Below are positions 1 through 11,000 of a stretch of DNA of 64,000 nt, in pieces (the stretch's first letter is position 1; each line of letters begins with the position of its first letter). A program made the position numbers and the translations under genes. Below the pieces are notes generated by a model, which was not told where the DNA came from, did no database searches, and saw only the letters and a program-made list of their open reading frames with translations. Source of the stretch: Macrothele yani (Eukaryota; Arthropoda; Arachnida; Araneae; Macrothelidae); NCBI GenBank assembly GCA_039090855.1, contig CM077024.1:68698594-68762593 (forward strand). Reading direction: 5' to 3'.

Positions 1-790
1 GCGACAGAGTATCGAGGATGATGAGAGGTCAGGACGAATTTCAACATCCGCAAAGGATGAACAAATCGCCATTGTCAAAGACATTGTGAAAAATGACCTT
101 CGAAAAACTCTTGCAGCGATTGCAGAAGTTGCCGGCATCTCAGTTGGAAGTTGCTATGCCATTATACAAATTGTTCTCAAAAACCTGACCCAAGAAAAAA
201 ATGGATGAGCTCATGCAAGTTTGCGGGGATAACATCGATGCAGTGGATTCAGATCCCGATCTCTTGAATCTATTGATCACTGGCGATGAGACTTGGTGCT
301 TTCTGTACGACCCCCAATCTAACCGACAGTCAAAAGTGTGGGAATGACCGTCGTCACCACGACCAAAAAATTCAAGGCTGACCGCTCCAAAGGAAAGGAG
401 ACCAACTCGTGAGTGCTCCATCACGATAATGCGCCGGCTCACAGATCCCTCCTGGTGTCTGATTACCTACCCAAACATCACGTTCCCGTTCTTCCACAAC
501 CAGCTTATTCCCCTGATCTGACCCCGTGTGACTTTTTCCTTTTTCCCGGGATGAAGAATTTGCTTAAGGGGCGACGCTTCTCAAGTTCCGAAGAAGTGCA
601 ACGAACTGCGACGGAAGCACTGGAGGATGTGGCAAAAGAAGGCTTGCAATCTGCATTTGAATCTTTGTATGAGGTCTGGCAAAAATGCATAGTTGCATAG
701 GGTAACTACTTCGAAGGAAACACCGCATAAACAGGTATTATCTGTACTCATTCTTTTTTAGTATAAAAAGTTCCGGAACTTTTTGAACGT
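1..790 (+). pseudogene. mariner transposase relic (DD34D), 5' part outside window
   Basis: The coding relic begins before the window. Residues from about base 1 to 190 read as the mariner helix-turn-helix region, ending in an IVKNDLRKTLAAIAEVAGIS-type helix. The first catalytic Asp lies in LITGDETW near 285. The second is in LHHDNAPAHRS near 420 and the third in SPDLTPCDFFLFP near 530. Exactly 34 residues separate the last two, which is the mariner DD34D signature. Stops and shifts break the frame near 208-360, and the stretch between the first and second Asp is mostly deleted, since about 40 bases stand where several hundred are expected. The C-terminal 95 codons (413-700) are open. An inverted-repeat-like end with AAAAGTTCCGGAACTTTTT follows at about 761-790. 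The element is dead. The subfamily was not resolved. Confidence 0.9.
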
Positions 791-1045
791 AGTAATTTAT
801 CGCTTGAGCAAAATTTCATATTGAATCGCAATTAAGAAAACTATTCAAGTCATATTATTACTAATTGTTTCAGATTTATTTCTGCTATTAGAGCTCCCAT
901 ATCTCTCTATTATCCTATATCATTTGCCATTTTTTATCCTACGAGGAAGTTTTCTGGAATGTTTTCAAATCACTACCCTTTACAGTATTAGTCATAGATG
1001 CTGCTGAATAGTTGCAATTGTAATGATGGATGTAATTCCTGTTTT
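791..1045. other. AT-rich spacer, nothing recognised
   Basis: No open frame, repeat or RNA signal was recognised between the mariner relic end and the next transposase relic. Confidence 0.5.
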
Positions 1046-1204
1046 ATTTGTTACACTAGGGGTTTTTTTCAAACGCTCTTCTGGTACAACGAGTTAAGGG
1101 TTTTCCAAGTTCGTCTTAAAGAAATCCGGATTTTATTTCTGAAATCATTGGTGTACTGCTGAATTCACTTTTTCATCAGAGGAGAAGTGATGGCCCCTCA
1201 AGTA

Positions 1205-2472
1205 CGAGGTGTTCCGCTTAGCCGTATAATAAAAGAAAGTATCATATATTTTGAACTCCCCACAATTTATTAGCGACACGTATTCTTTCAGATACATGAA
1301 CAGAGATTTTTTTTACATGTGCAATGAACTTCAACATGAGCTCTCCTGATTGCGTGGCAAACGTTCAACCGGCATTCTACCTCAGCCCACGTGTTGAGAA
1401 GCATTTAGTACGTGACGTTGTTGATTGCAGCACGAATTCTGTCGCGGATTACGCACCAGTGTAGCGTACACCTAGTACTTAACAAATCCACACACGAAAA
1501 AGTCCGGAGGAGTCAGGTCTGGTGATCTGGGGACCATGCAATGAACGTTGATCCTCCCCCAATCCATCCTGTTGGGAAGTGGTCATCTAACGATGTGTGG
1601 ACATCTTTGGAAAAGTGCGGGAGCCCCATCTTGTTGGAAAATTGTTCCTACAGGAACATGAGGCATAGCGTATCCCTGTAACATGTCCAGGCATGTTAGT
1701 CCAGTTATCGTGGCCTCCGCAAAATAAAGGAACCGATGATTTTCTTCTTCATGATCCCACAACAAACATTGCATTTTGTAGAATACTGTTCGTGTTCATG
1801 AATAACGTATGGATTTTCGGACCTCCAGATGCGGTAGTTATGTCTGTTTACTTTCCCAGACACGTGGAATGTTGACTCGTCTGAAAAGCATACCTGGTGT
1901 AAAAATTTATCGTCGGCAGCAATTTTGGACAACTTTGTGTCGGCAAATTTTTTCCGTGCTGTCTGTCATGCGGCTTAACTTGTTGAAGAAGTTGAATCTT
2001 GTACACATGTAAACGCAACATTTTATGGAGTATCCGATGCACTGTTGTTGGTGGTATGTCTAACTGCACACTAGCCTCTTGGATGGATTTACCCGGGTTT
2101 CCTTGAAATGACTTTTGAATCCGTTCAACCTTTTCCTTAGACACCGTACGGTTAGCATGTTTACCAATCATCGGTAACAGACTTCCCGTTTCTCTGAGTT
2201 GCTCGTCCCAGGGTTGTACTTGAGGCGAATACGGCGTGTACAAGTGTCACGGACTTCAATACCGCAAGTGATAGCACATAAAATACCTTCTGCTGTGGAG
2301 TCTACATGGCTACTAACGCAGAAGCTATCTACATAACTCCGGCGAGCCCAAATTCGTCTGGTTTATAAATTTTAAAGCTGCTCTTTACAGTTGTGCCCAC
2401 TTTCTGTCATTGGAACTAGTACTTTGTATGTTACGAATTTTTCTTTTATTATACGTCTAAGCGAACATCCGG
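1205..2472 (-). mobile_element. complete 1268-bp Tc1/mariner-superfamily element with TA target duplication
   Basis: The ends are imperfect inverted repeats. The left end reads CGAGGTGTTCCGCTTAGCCG, and the reverse complement of the right end reads CCGGATGTTCGCTTAGACG, with shared TATAATAAAAG inside. TA lies on both sides (1203-1204 and 2473-2474). Removing 1205-2472 plus one TA restores the mariner coding phrase LKKYLRGHHF. That proves the boundaries and the order of insertion. The length fits a full-length element of this superfamily. Confidence 0.9.
1290..2243 (-). pseudogene. transposase relic of the 1205-2472 element
   Basis: The minus-strand frame from 2243 contains a helix-turn-helix region with KEKVERIQKSFQGNPGKSIQ and LDIPPTTVHRILHKML, then QLLQQVKPHDR. 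After a frameshift it reads LHQVCFSDESTFHVSGKVNRH (first catalytic Asp region). Next come EATITGLTCLDMLQGYAMP and GTIFQQDGAPALF (second Asp), then RSPDLTPPDFFVCGFVK (third Asp) near 1505-1525. This belongs to the IS630/Tc1/mariner group common in arthropods, distinct from classic Tc1 and from the mariner it interrupts. At least three frameshifts and several stops make it non-functional. The same lineage recurs at 33.9-34.3 kb. Confidence 0.85.
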
Positions 2473-3583
2473 TATTTCTTTAGTTTAGGAAACAAGTGAA
2501 AATCACTAGGATCGAGTTCTGGGGTTTACCGATGATGTGGCAGCACAATAAACCAGAGACTCTTTTGCGCATATGTGGCAGCACTTGTGTGTGGCATATA
2601 GTCATCGTGTTGGAGAAGCGTTTCACCACTCTGCTCTTTCCCCTTCCGATAAGAGTATTTAGTTTCTTCAGAGTTTCAAGGTAACATTCAGAATTTATAG
2701 TATCTTCTTTTTCTAGGAAATCAGCGAGCTTAAGTCCTTCAATATTCCAGAAAGCAGACAACATGACCAGCTAAGGCTCGCGTTCTATACATTTTTTTTG
2801 GTTGCGGCGATTTTGTTTGGCGATATTCCATGGACTGCTGTTTTGTGTTATGGGTCGGAAAAGTGGGTTTATGTTTCAACTCCTGCCACAATCTGACTCA
2901 GAAGAGTCTCATTTTATTTCATTTTGGAATCATTACAGGGGTTCACGTGAAATTATCAGTCGTTCAGCCTTCATCAATCAAACAACATACGCAGTGCCCA
3001 CGATACACAAAATTTTCGAAATCCAAGAACGCTGATAATGTGATCTAACATTTCTATAGAAACTCCTGACTCAGAGGCTAATTTCGCTTTGCTTAATGCG
3101 ACCGTTTCCTCCGATTATTTCTTCGGCACGCTCTTGATGGAACTGGTCTGTTGCTGTCACAGGCTTCCCAGATCTCAGTTTGTCACCCAAATTTGTTGTT
3201 CTCACTTCACCTTTACATTGCATTACTCATCGTCTCCCGTTACTCATATCAGCACACAGATCCTCATAAATAGTAGCTGCAACTGACATTTTACGATGAA
3301 TGTCAGTTGGAGCTACTATTTTCTGCTGTGAGGAATTCATTGACGGCTCGCTGTTTAAACCGTACGTCTGAACTGTCCTCCATTGAACCCTCAGTGAGCA
3401 GGAACTGTGCAAAGATGATGGATCCTCCCAGTATGGTGAAGAGGCAAACTTGTGTGACTGTACAAAACAGGTTTATCTGGATTTCGTCACTCTTACCGCG
3501 AATGTTGCAGTGGAAGCAAAACTTTGCACCCCCTTTCGTAATACAGGAATACATTTCTCAATATACTGGGAGTTGTACATAGC

Positions 3584-4139
3584 TTCTTAGTTCTGTTCTC
3601 TAGATAGAAAAATTGCTAGACTGTAGTAATTAAACGCTTGATATTTGTAACGTATAACTCACTCTTGAAAGCGACGCTATTTTTTATTTTCAAAACCGCT
3701 CCAGCTACTTTTCACAGTTTGTTCTTGTTTTCTGCTGATTCTAATACCAATTGAAAACTTATAAGGGCTTTGAGAACTTGTAAAAAAATGAGTTTGAAGA
3801 TTTATTACAATTTTTTTGGAAACTTATAAAAGGTTTTCGAACTCATATCGCGTACTATCTCTGAAAACACTAAAAATCAGATATTTTGTCGGATTTCAAA
3901 ATCCCGGGTTTACTGTGTATTGCAGGTTCTTGAATAAATATTTGAAATTTCGAGGACTGATCAACACAACTAAAATGTTCTGAACGCAATCTGTGTATAT
4001 TAAATAATATCTACTGATTTTTTCGTCCACTTTTACCTAAACTCTATATCTTCACGGCATCACAGCTATGGCGTGTCTCTCTTTATTCCTGCCTCATGCT
4101 TTAGAATTCTGTGTCCTAACCTTTTAAAATACTGATGTT
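3584..4139. other. AT-rich spacer, nothing recognised
   Basis: AT-rich sequence with no transposase match or RNA signal that I recognise. Confidence 0.5.
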
Positions 4140-4149
4140 GTTTGTCTCT

Positions 4150-4383
4150 ACGTAAAAGCTACTTTTACAAAGCATTGATACTGCATGTATCTGGCTAAAA
4201 GCTTGTTTCAAAGACTATTAATGCAGTTTGCATCCAGGTAAAAGCTCATTTAAATTATTAAAGCTAAGTGTACCTGGGCAAAACGTTTTGTTTTAAACAT
4301 TAAATGCTGTGTCTAATTAGGTAAAAGCTTATTTTAAAATGTTGGTGCTGTGTGCATTTGGTTAAAACTTGTCACTATATGTA
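4150..4383. repeat. degenerate 42-bp tandem repeat, about 5.5 units
   Basis: The phrase GTAAAAGCT or a close variant recurs at 4152, 4194, 4238, 4278, 4321 and 4361, spaced 40-44 bases apart. Each is followed by a T-rich stretch and a variant of ATTRATGCTGTG. The units have diverged, so the array is old. Confidence 0.75.
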
Positions 4384-4571
4384 AAATAGTATACAAGTGG
4401 AGAAAATAACTGAAACGAAGCTAATCGAAATATAAATCTGAGACTCTTATTTTTTGCATAGCATAATTTTTGTAATAATATGGTAGTTCTCAAATTTCTC
4501 ATTGTTGAGAACCTCGCAAATATTTTCTAAGGACTTTATATGTAGTCTGTGTTTCTCGCCGAACTTCTTTT

Positions 4572-4887
4572 AATATAAAATTTGAAGATGACAATCCGAT
4601 TTTTGGCTTAAATGTGACAAGGATGGTAAGTCAGATAATATCCGAAAACTTCAAAATTATCGTTTTCATCGTCCTGGAGCGGGACTCGAACCCGCGTCTC
4701 CCAGAAAACGCCCATGTATGCTAACCACTACACCACTTAAAACCCGGGCGTTTTCTGGGAGACGCGGGTTCGAGTCCCGCTCCAGGACGATGAAAACGAT
4801 AATTTTGAAGTTTTCGGATATTATCTGACTTACCATCCTTGTCACATTTACGCCAAAAATCGGATTGTCATCTTCAAAATTTGTATT
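4572..4887. repeat. 316-bp near-perfect palindrome with tRNA-derived core
   Basis: Arms of 142 bp (4572-4713 and 4746-4887) are reverse complements with only a few mismatches, around a 32-bp spacer. The inner part of each arm is the 3' half of a tRNA: T-arm GCGGGTTCGAGTCCCGC and acceptor strand CTCCAGGA. Only one strand (minus, through the spacer) continues into a D-arm. The outer arm sequence looks like the non-tRNA body of a SINE. It could be a foldback SINE dimer, or a template-switch product at a tRNA gene. Confidence 0.9.
4672..4737 (-). tRNA. tRNA relic inside the palindrome
   Basis: The minus strand shows a D-arm with GTGTAGTGGTTAGCAT, a T-arm with GGTTCGAGTCC and the 3' acceptor strand TCCAGGA. 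The matching 5' acceptor strand TCCTGGA is missing and is replaced by GTTTTAAG. The anticodon stem is weak and position 33 is not T. It is therefore a tRNA pseudogene or SINE head, not a working tRNA. The isotype cannot be assigned. Confidence 0.6.
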
Positions 4888-5005
4888 ATATGGCGTAATC
4901 CCGTATTTCTTTCATTCTTTTAATATATCTGGTTCGAGTCCATTTCCCAGTATAATTTATACATCCACGAGATCTTTAGTAACATTTTCTGTTCTTAGAC
5001 TGTTC

Positions 5006-5039
5006 ATATTTTCGTTTTTTAACTAAAAAACGAAAATAT
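5006..5039. repeat. perfect 15-bp inverted repeat
   Basis: Arms 5006-5020 and 5025-5039 (ATATTTTCGTTTTTT and its reverse complement) flank a 4-base loop. It lies 26 bases outside the left end of the 27.7-kb foldback. The function is unknown. Confidence 0.7.
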
Positions 5040-5065
5040 AAACTTTTTGCCATACGGACTTGTTC

Positions 5066-8000
5066 AGGTGCATTTCACCAGCCCCCACCACGGAATTTTT
5101 TAATTTTTCAGACACCATTCGTTTGTACCACGTATGAACCGGAATGAACTCGGTTTTTTCGTTTGAACCGCAAAAGTTTTGGAGATATTTAAAAACAAAG
5201 TGGGGGGCTGGTGAAACGATAGCCCCCCCACCATGGAATTTTTAAATTTTTTTTGCACCATTCGTTTGTACCACGTATGAACCGGAATGAACTCAATTTT
5301 TTTTCGTTTGAACCGCAATAGTTTTTGAGTTATTTAAAAAACAAAGTGGGGGGCTGGTGAAATGGTACCCCCAAAAAATAGATATTTCAAATTTCAGCAT
5401 AGCCATTCGTTAATAAATCGTATGAACCGGAATGAACTCCATTTTCATCGTTTGAACCACAATAGTTTTTGAGATATTTAACAAATAATATTGAGAATTT
5501 GCATATAAATATAGGAGGCAGACCATTTCACCAGCCCCCACCATAGAAATTCAAAATTTCGAAATAGCCATTCGTTAGTAAATCGTATGAACCGGAATGA
5601 ACTCCATTTCTATCGTTTGAACCGCAATAGTTTTTGAGATATTTAACAAATAATATTCAGAATTTGCATATATACAGAAAGACCGACCATTTCACCAGCC
5701 CCCCACCATGGAAATTCAAAATTTCAAAATAGGCATTCGTTAGCAAATCGTGTGAACTGAAAAGAACTAAATTTTCATCGTTTGAACCGCAATAGTTTTT
5801 GAGATATTTAAAAAATAATGTTACAGGCCTATCATTTCACCCCCCCCCTCATCATGGAAATTCAAAATTCCGAAATAGCCATTCGTTAGTAAATCGTATG
5901 AACAGGAACGAACTCCATTTTTATCGTTTGAACCGCAATAGTTTTTGAAATATTTAATAAATAATAGAATTTACATATACGCACAGAGACCGACCATTTC
6001 ACCAGCACCCCACCCCCATGGAAATTCAAAATTTCAAAATAGCCATTCGTTAGCAAATCGTATGAACCGAAAAGAACTCCATTTTCATCGTTTGAACCGC
6101 AATAGTTTTTGAGATATTTAAAAAAGAATGTCACAGGCCTACACCATTTACCCCCCCCCTTCATCATGGAAATTCCAAATTCCGAAATAGCCATTCTCTA
6201 GTAAATCGTATGAACAGGAATGAACTCCATTTTTATCGTTTGAACCGCAATAGTTTTTGAGATATTTAAAAAATAATAGAATTTACATATACGCACAGAG
6301 ACCGACCATTTCACCAGCCCCCACCCCCATGGAAATTCAAAATTTCAAAATAGCCATTCGTTAGCAAATCGTATGAACCGAAAAGAACTCCATTTTCATC
6401 GTTTGAACCGCAATAATTTTTGAGATATTTAAAAAAGAATGTCACAGGCCTACGCCATTTACCCCCCCCCTTCATCATGGAAATTCAAAATTCCGAAATA
6501 GCCATTCGTTAGTAAATCGTATGAACAGGAATAAACTCCATTTTTATCGTTTGAACCGCAATAGTTTTTGAGATATTTAACAAATAATGTTACAGGCCTA
6601 CCATTTCACCCCCCCTCATCATGGAAATTCAAAATTCCGAAATAGCCATTCGTTAGTAAATCGTATGAACAGGAATGAACTCCATTTTTATCGTTTGAAC
6701 CGCAATAGTTTTTGAGATATTTAAAAAATAATATTGAGTTTTTGCATATATACAGAGAGACCGACCATTTCACCAGCCCCCCACCATGGAAATTCAAAAT
6801 TTCAAAATAGCCATTCGTTAGCAAATCGTATGAACCGAAAAGAACTCTATTTTCATCGTTTGAACCGCAATAATTTTTGAGATATTTAAAAAAGAGTGTT
6901 ACAGGCCATTTCATCCCGCCTCTCCCCCCCTCATCATGGAAATTTAAATTCCGAAATAGCCATTTGTTAGTAAATCGTATGAACTGAAAAGAACTCCATT
7001 TTCATCGTTTGAACCGCAGTACTTTTTGAGATATTTAAAAAAGAATGTTACAGATCATTTCATCCCCCTCCCCCCTTATCATGGAAATTTAAAATTCCGA
7101 AATAGCCATTCGTTAGTAAATCGTATGAACAGGAATGAGCTCCATTTTTATCGTTTGAACCGCCATAGTTTTTGAGATATTTAAAAAATCATATTGAGAA
7201 TTTGCACATATACAGAGAGACCGACCATTTCACCAGCCCTCCACCCCCATGGAAATTCAAAATTTCAAAATAGCCATTCGTTAGCAAATCGTATGAACCG
7301 AAAAGAACTCCATTTTCATCGTTTGAACCGCAATAGTTTTTGAGATATTTATAAAAGAATGTCACAGGCCAACACCATTTACCCCCCCCCCCTTCATCAT
7401 GGAAATTCAAAATTCCGAAATAGCCATTCGTTAGTAAATCGTATGAACAGGAATGAACTCCATTTTTATCGTTTGAACCGCAATAGTTTTTGAGATATTT
7501 AACAAATAATGTTACAGGCCTACCATTTCACCCCCTCCCCCCTCATCATGGAAATTCAAAATTCCGAAATAGCCATTCGTTAGTAAATCGTATGAACAGG
7601 AATGAACTCCATTTTTATCGTTTGAACCGCAATAGTTTTTGAGATATTTAACAAATAATGTTACAGGCCTACCATTTCACCCCCCCCCCTCATCATGGAA
7701 ATTCAAAATTCCGAAATAGCCATTCGTTAGTAAATCGTATGAACAGGAATGAACTCCATTTTTATCGTTTGAACCGCAATAGTTTTTGAGATATTTAAAA
7801 AATAATATTGAGTTTTTGCATATATACAGAGAGACCGACCATTTCACCAGCCCCCCACCATGGAAATTCAAAATTTCAAAATAGCCATTCGTTAGCAAAT
7901 CGTATGAACCGAAAAGAACTCTATTTTCATCGTTTGAACCGCAATAATTTTTGAGATATTTAAAAAAGAGTGTTACAGGCCATTTCATCCCGCCTCCCCC

Positions 8001-11000
8001 TCATCATGGAAATTTAAATTCCGAAATAGCCATTTGTTAGTAAATCGTATGAACTGAAAAGAACTCCATTTTCATCGTTTGAACCGCAGTACTTTTTGAG
8101 ATATTTAAAAAAGAATGTTACAGATCATTTCATCCCCCTCCCCCCTTATCATGGAAATTTAAAATTCCGAAATAGCCATTCGTTAGTAAATCGTATGAAC
8201 AGGAATGAGCTCCATTTTTATCGTTTGAACCGCCATAGTTTTTGAGATATTTAAAAAATCATATTGAGAATTTGCACATATACAGAGAGACCGACCATTT
8301 CACCAGCCCTCCACCCCCATGGAAATTCAAAATTTCAAAATAGCCATTCGTTAGCAAATCGTATGAACCGAAAAGAACTCCATTTTCATCGTTTGAACCG
8401 CAATAGTTTTTGAGATATTTAAAAAGAATGTCACAGGCCAACACCATTTACCCCCCCCCCCCCCTTCATCATGGAAATTCAAAATTCCGAAATAGCCATT
8501 CGTTAGTAAATCGTATGAACAGGAATAAACTCCATTTTTATCGTTTGAACCGCAATAGTTTTTGAGATATTTAACAAATAATGTTACAGGCCTACCATTT
8601 CACCCCCCCTCATCATGGAAATTCAAAATTCCGAAATAGCCATTCGTTAGTAAATCGTATGAACAGGAATGAACTCCATTTTTATCGTTTGAACCGCAAT
8701 AGTTTTTGAGATATTTAAAAAATAATATTGAGTTTTTGCATATATACAGAGAGACCGACCATTTCACCAGCCCCCACCATGGAAATTCAAAATTTCAAAA
8801 TAGCCATTCGTTAGCAAATCGTATGAACCGAAAAGAACTCTATTTTCATCGTTTGAACCGCAATAATTTTTGAGATATTTAAAAAAGAGTGTTACAGGCC
8901 ATTTCATCCCGCCTCCCCCCCTCATCATGGAAATTTAAATTCCGAAATAGCCATTTGTTAGTAAATCGTATGAACTGAAAAGAACTCCATTTTCATCGTT
9001 TGAACCGCAGTACTTTTTGAGATATTTAAAAAAGAATGTTACAGATCATTTCATCCCCCTCCCCCCTTATCATGGAAATTTAAAATTCCGAAATAGCCAT
9101 TCGTTAGTAAATCGTATGAACAGGAATGAGCTCCATTTTTATCGTTTGAACCGCCATAGTTTTTGAGATATTTAAAAAATCATATTGAGAATTTGCACAT
9201 ATACAGAGAGACCGACCATTTCACCAGCCCTCCACCCCCATGGAAATTCAAAATTTCAAAATAGCCATTCGTTAGCAAATCGTATGAACCGAAAAGAACT
9301 CCATTTTCATCGTTTGAACCGCAATAGTTTTTGAGATATTTATAAAAGAATGTCACAGGCCAACACCATTTACCCCCCCCTTCATCATGGAAATTCAAAA
9401 TTCCGAAATAGCCATTCGTTAGTAAATCGTATGAACAGGAATGAACTCCATTTTTATCGTTTGAACCGCAATAGTTTTTGAGATATTTAACAAATAATGT
9501 TACAGGCCTACCATTTCACCCCCTCCCCCCTCATCATGGAAATTCAAAATTCCGAAATAGCCATTCGTTAGTAAATCGTATGAACAGGAATGAACTCCAT
9601 TTTTATCGTTTGAACCGCAATAGTTTTTGAGATATTTAACAAATAATGTTACAGGCCTACCATTTCACCCCCCTCATCATGGAAATTCAAAATTCCGAAA
9701 TAGCCATTCGTTAGTAAATCGTATGAACAGGAATGAACTCCATTTTTATCGTTTGAACCGCAATAGTTTTTGAGATATTTAAAAAATAATATTGAGTTTT
9801 TGCATATATACAGAGAGACCGACCATTTCACCAGCCCCCCACCATGGAAATTCAAAATTTCAAAATAGCCATTCGTTAGCAAATCGTATGAACCGAAAAG
9901 AACTCTATTTTCATCGTTTGAACCGCAATAATTTTTGAGATATTTAAAAAAGAGTGTTACAGGCCATTTCATCCCGCCTCCCCCCCTCATCATGGAAATT
10001 TAAATTCCGAAATAGCCATTTGTTAGTAAATCGTATGAACTGAAAAGAACTCCATTTTCATCGTTTGAACCGCAGTAATTTTTGAGATATTTAAAAAAGA
10101 ATGTTACAGATCATTTCATCCCCCTCCCCCCTTATCATGGAAATTTAAAATTCCGAAATAGCCATTCGTTAGTAAATCGTATGAACAGGAATGAGCTCCA
10201 TTTTTATCGTTTGAACCGCCATAGTTTTTGAGATATTTAAAAAATCATATTGAGAATTTGCACATATACAGAGAGACCGACCATTTCACCAGCCCTCCAC
10301 CCCCATGGAAATTCAAAATTTCAAAATAGCCATTCGTTAGCAAATCGTATGAACCGAAAAGAACTCCATTTTCATCGTTTGAACCGCAATAGTTTTTGAG
10401 ATATTTAAAAAAGAATGTCACAGGCCAACACCATTTACCCCCCCCCCCCTTCATCATGGAAATTCAAAATTCCGAAATAGCCATTCGTTAGTAAATCGTA
10501 TGAACAGGAATGAACTCCATTTTTATCGTTTGAACCGCAATAGTTTTTGAGATATTTAACAAATAATGTTACAGGCCTACCATTTCACCCCCTCCCCCCC
10601 CCCCCTCATCATGGAAATTCAAAATTCCGAAATAGCCATTCGTTAGTAAATCGTATGAACAGGAATGAACTCCATTTTTATCGTTTGAACCGCAATAGTT
10701 TTTGAGATATTTAACAAATAATGTTACAGGCCTACCATTTCATCCCCCCCCCCCTCATCATGGAAATTCAAAATTCCGAAATAGCCATTCGTTAGTAAAT
10801 CGTATGAACAGGAATGAACTCCATTTTTATCGTTTGAACCGCAATAGTTTTTGAGATATTTAAAAAATAATATTGAGTTTTTGCATATATACAGAGAGAC
10901 CGACCATTTCACCAGCCCCCCACCATGGAAATTCAAAATTTCAAAATAGCCATTCGTTAGCAAATCGTAGGAATCGAAAAGAACTCCATTTTCATCGTTT

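Larger units (their letters stand above)
1046..3383 (-). pseudogene. older mariner transposase relic, split by a later insertion
   Basis: Read on the minus strand, the relic starts at the Met near 3383 with RFKQRAVNEFLTAE, followed in another frame by APTDIHRKM, the typical mariner N-terminus. The central part includes GKPVTATDQFHQERAEEI (about 3140-3180). It then reads VMLSAFWN-like sequence (near 2760), YLETLKKLN (near 2690), and the third catalytic Asp in ELDPSDFHLFPKLKKY (about 2475-2525). The frame then stops at a TA and resumes 1.27 kb away at 1202 with LRGHHFSSDEKVN, the normal mariner C-terminal continuation, fading near 1046. Many frameshifts and stops are present. The interruption is the element at 1205-2472, so this mariner is the older of the two. 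Confidence 0.85.

Noticed and set aside
4888..5056. Possible continuation of the foldback beyond 5066
   Set aside because: The sequence outside 5057 has no inverted match outside 32819, so the inverted homology stops at the 9-bp repeat.
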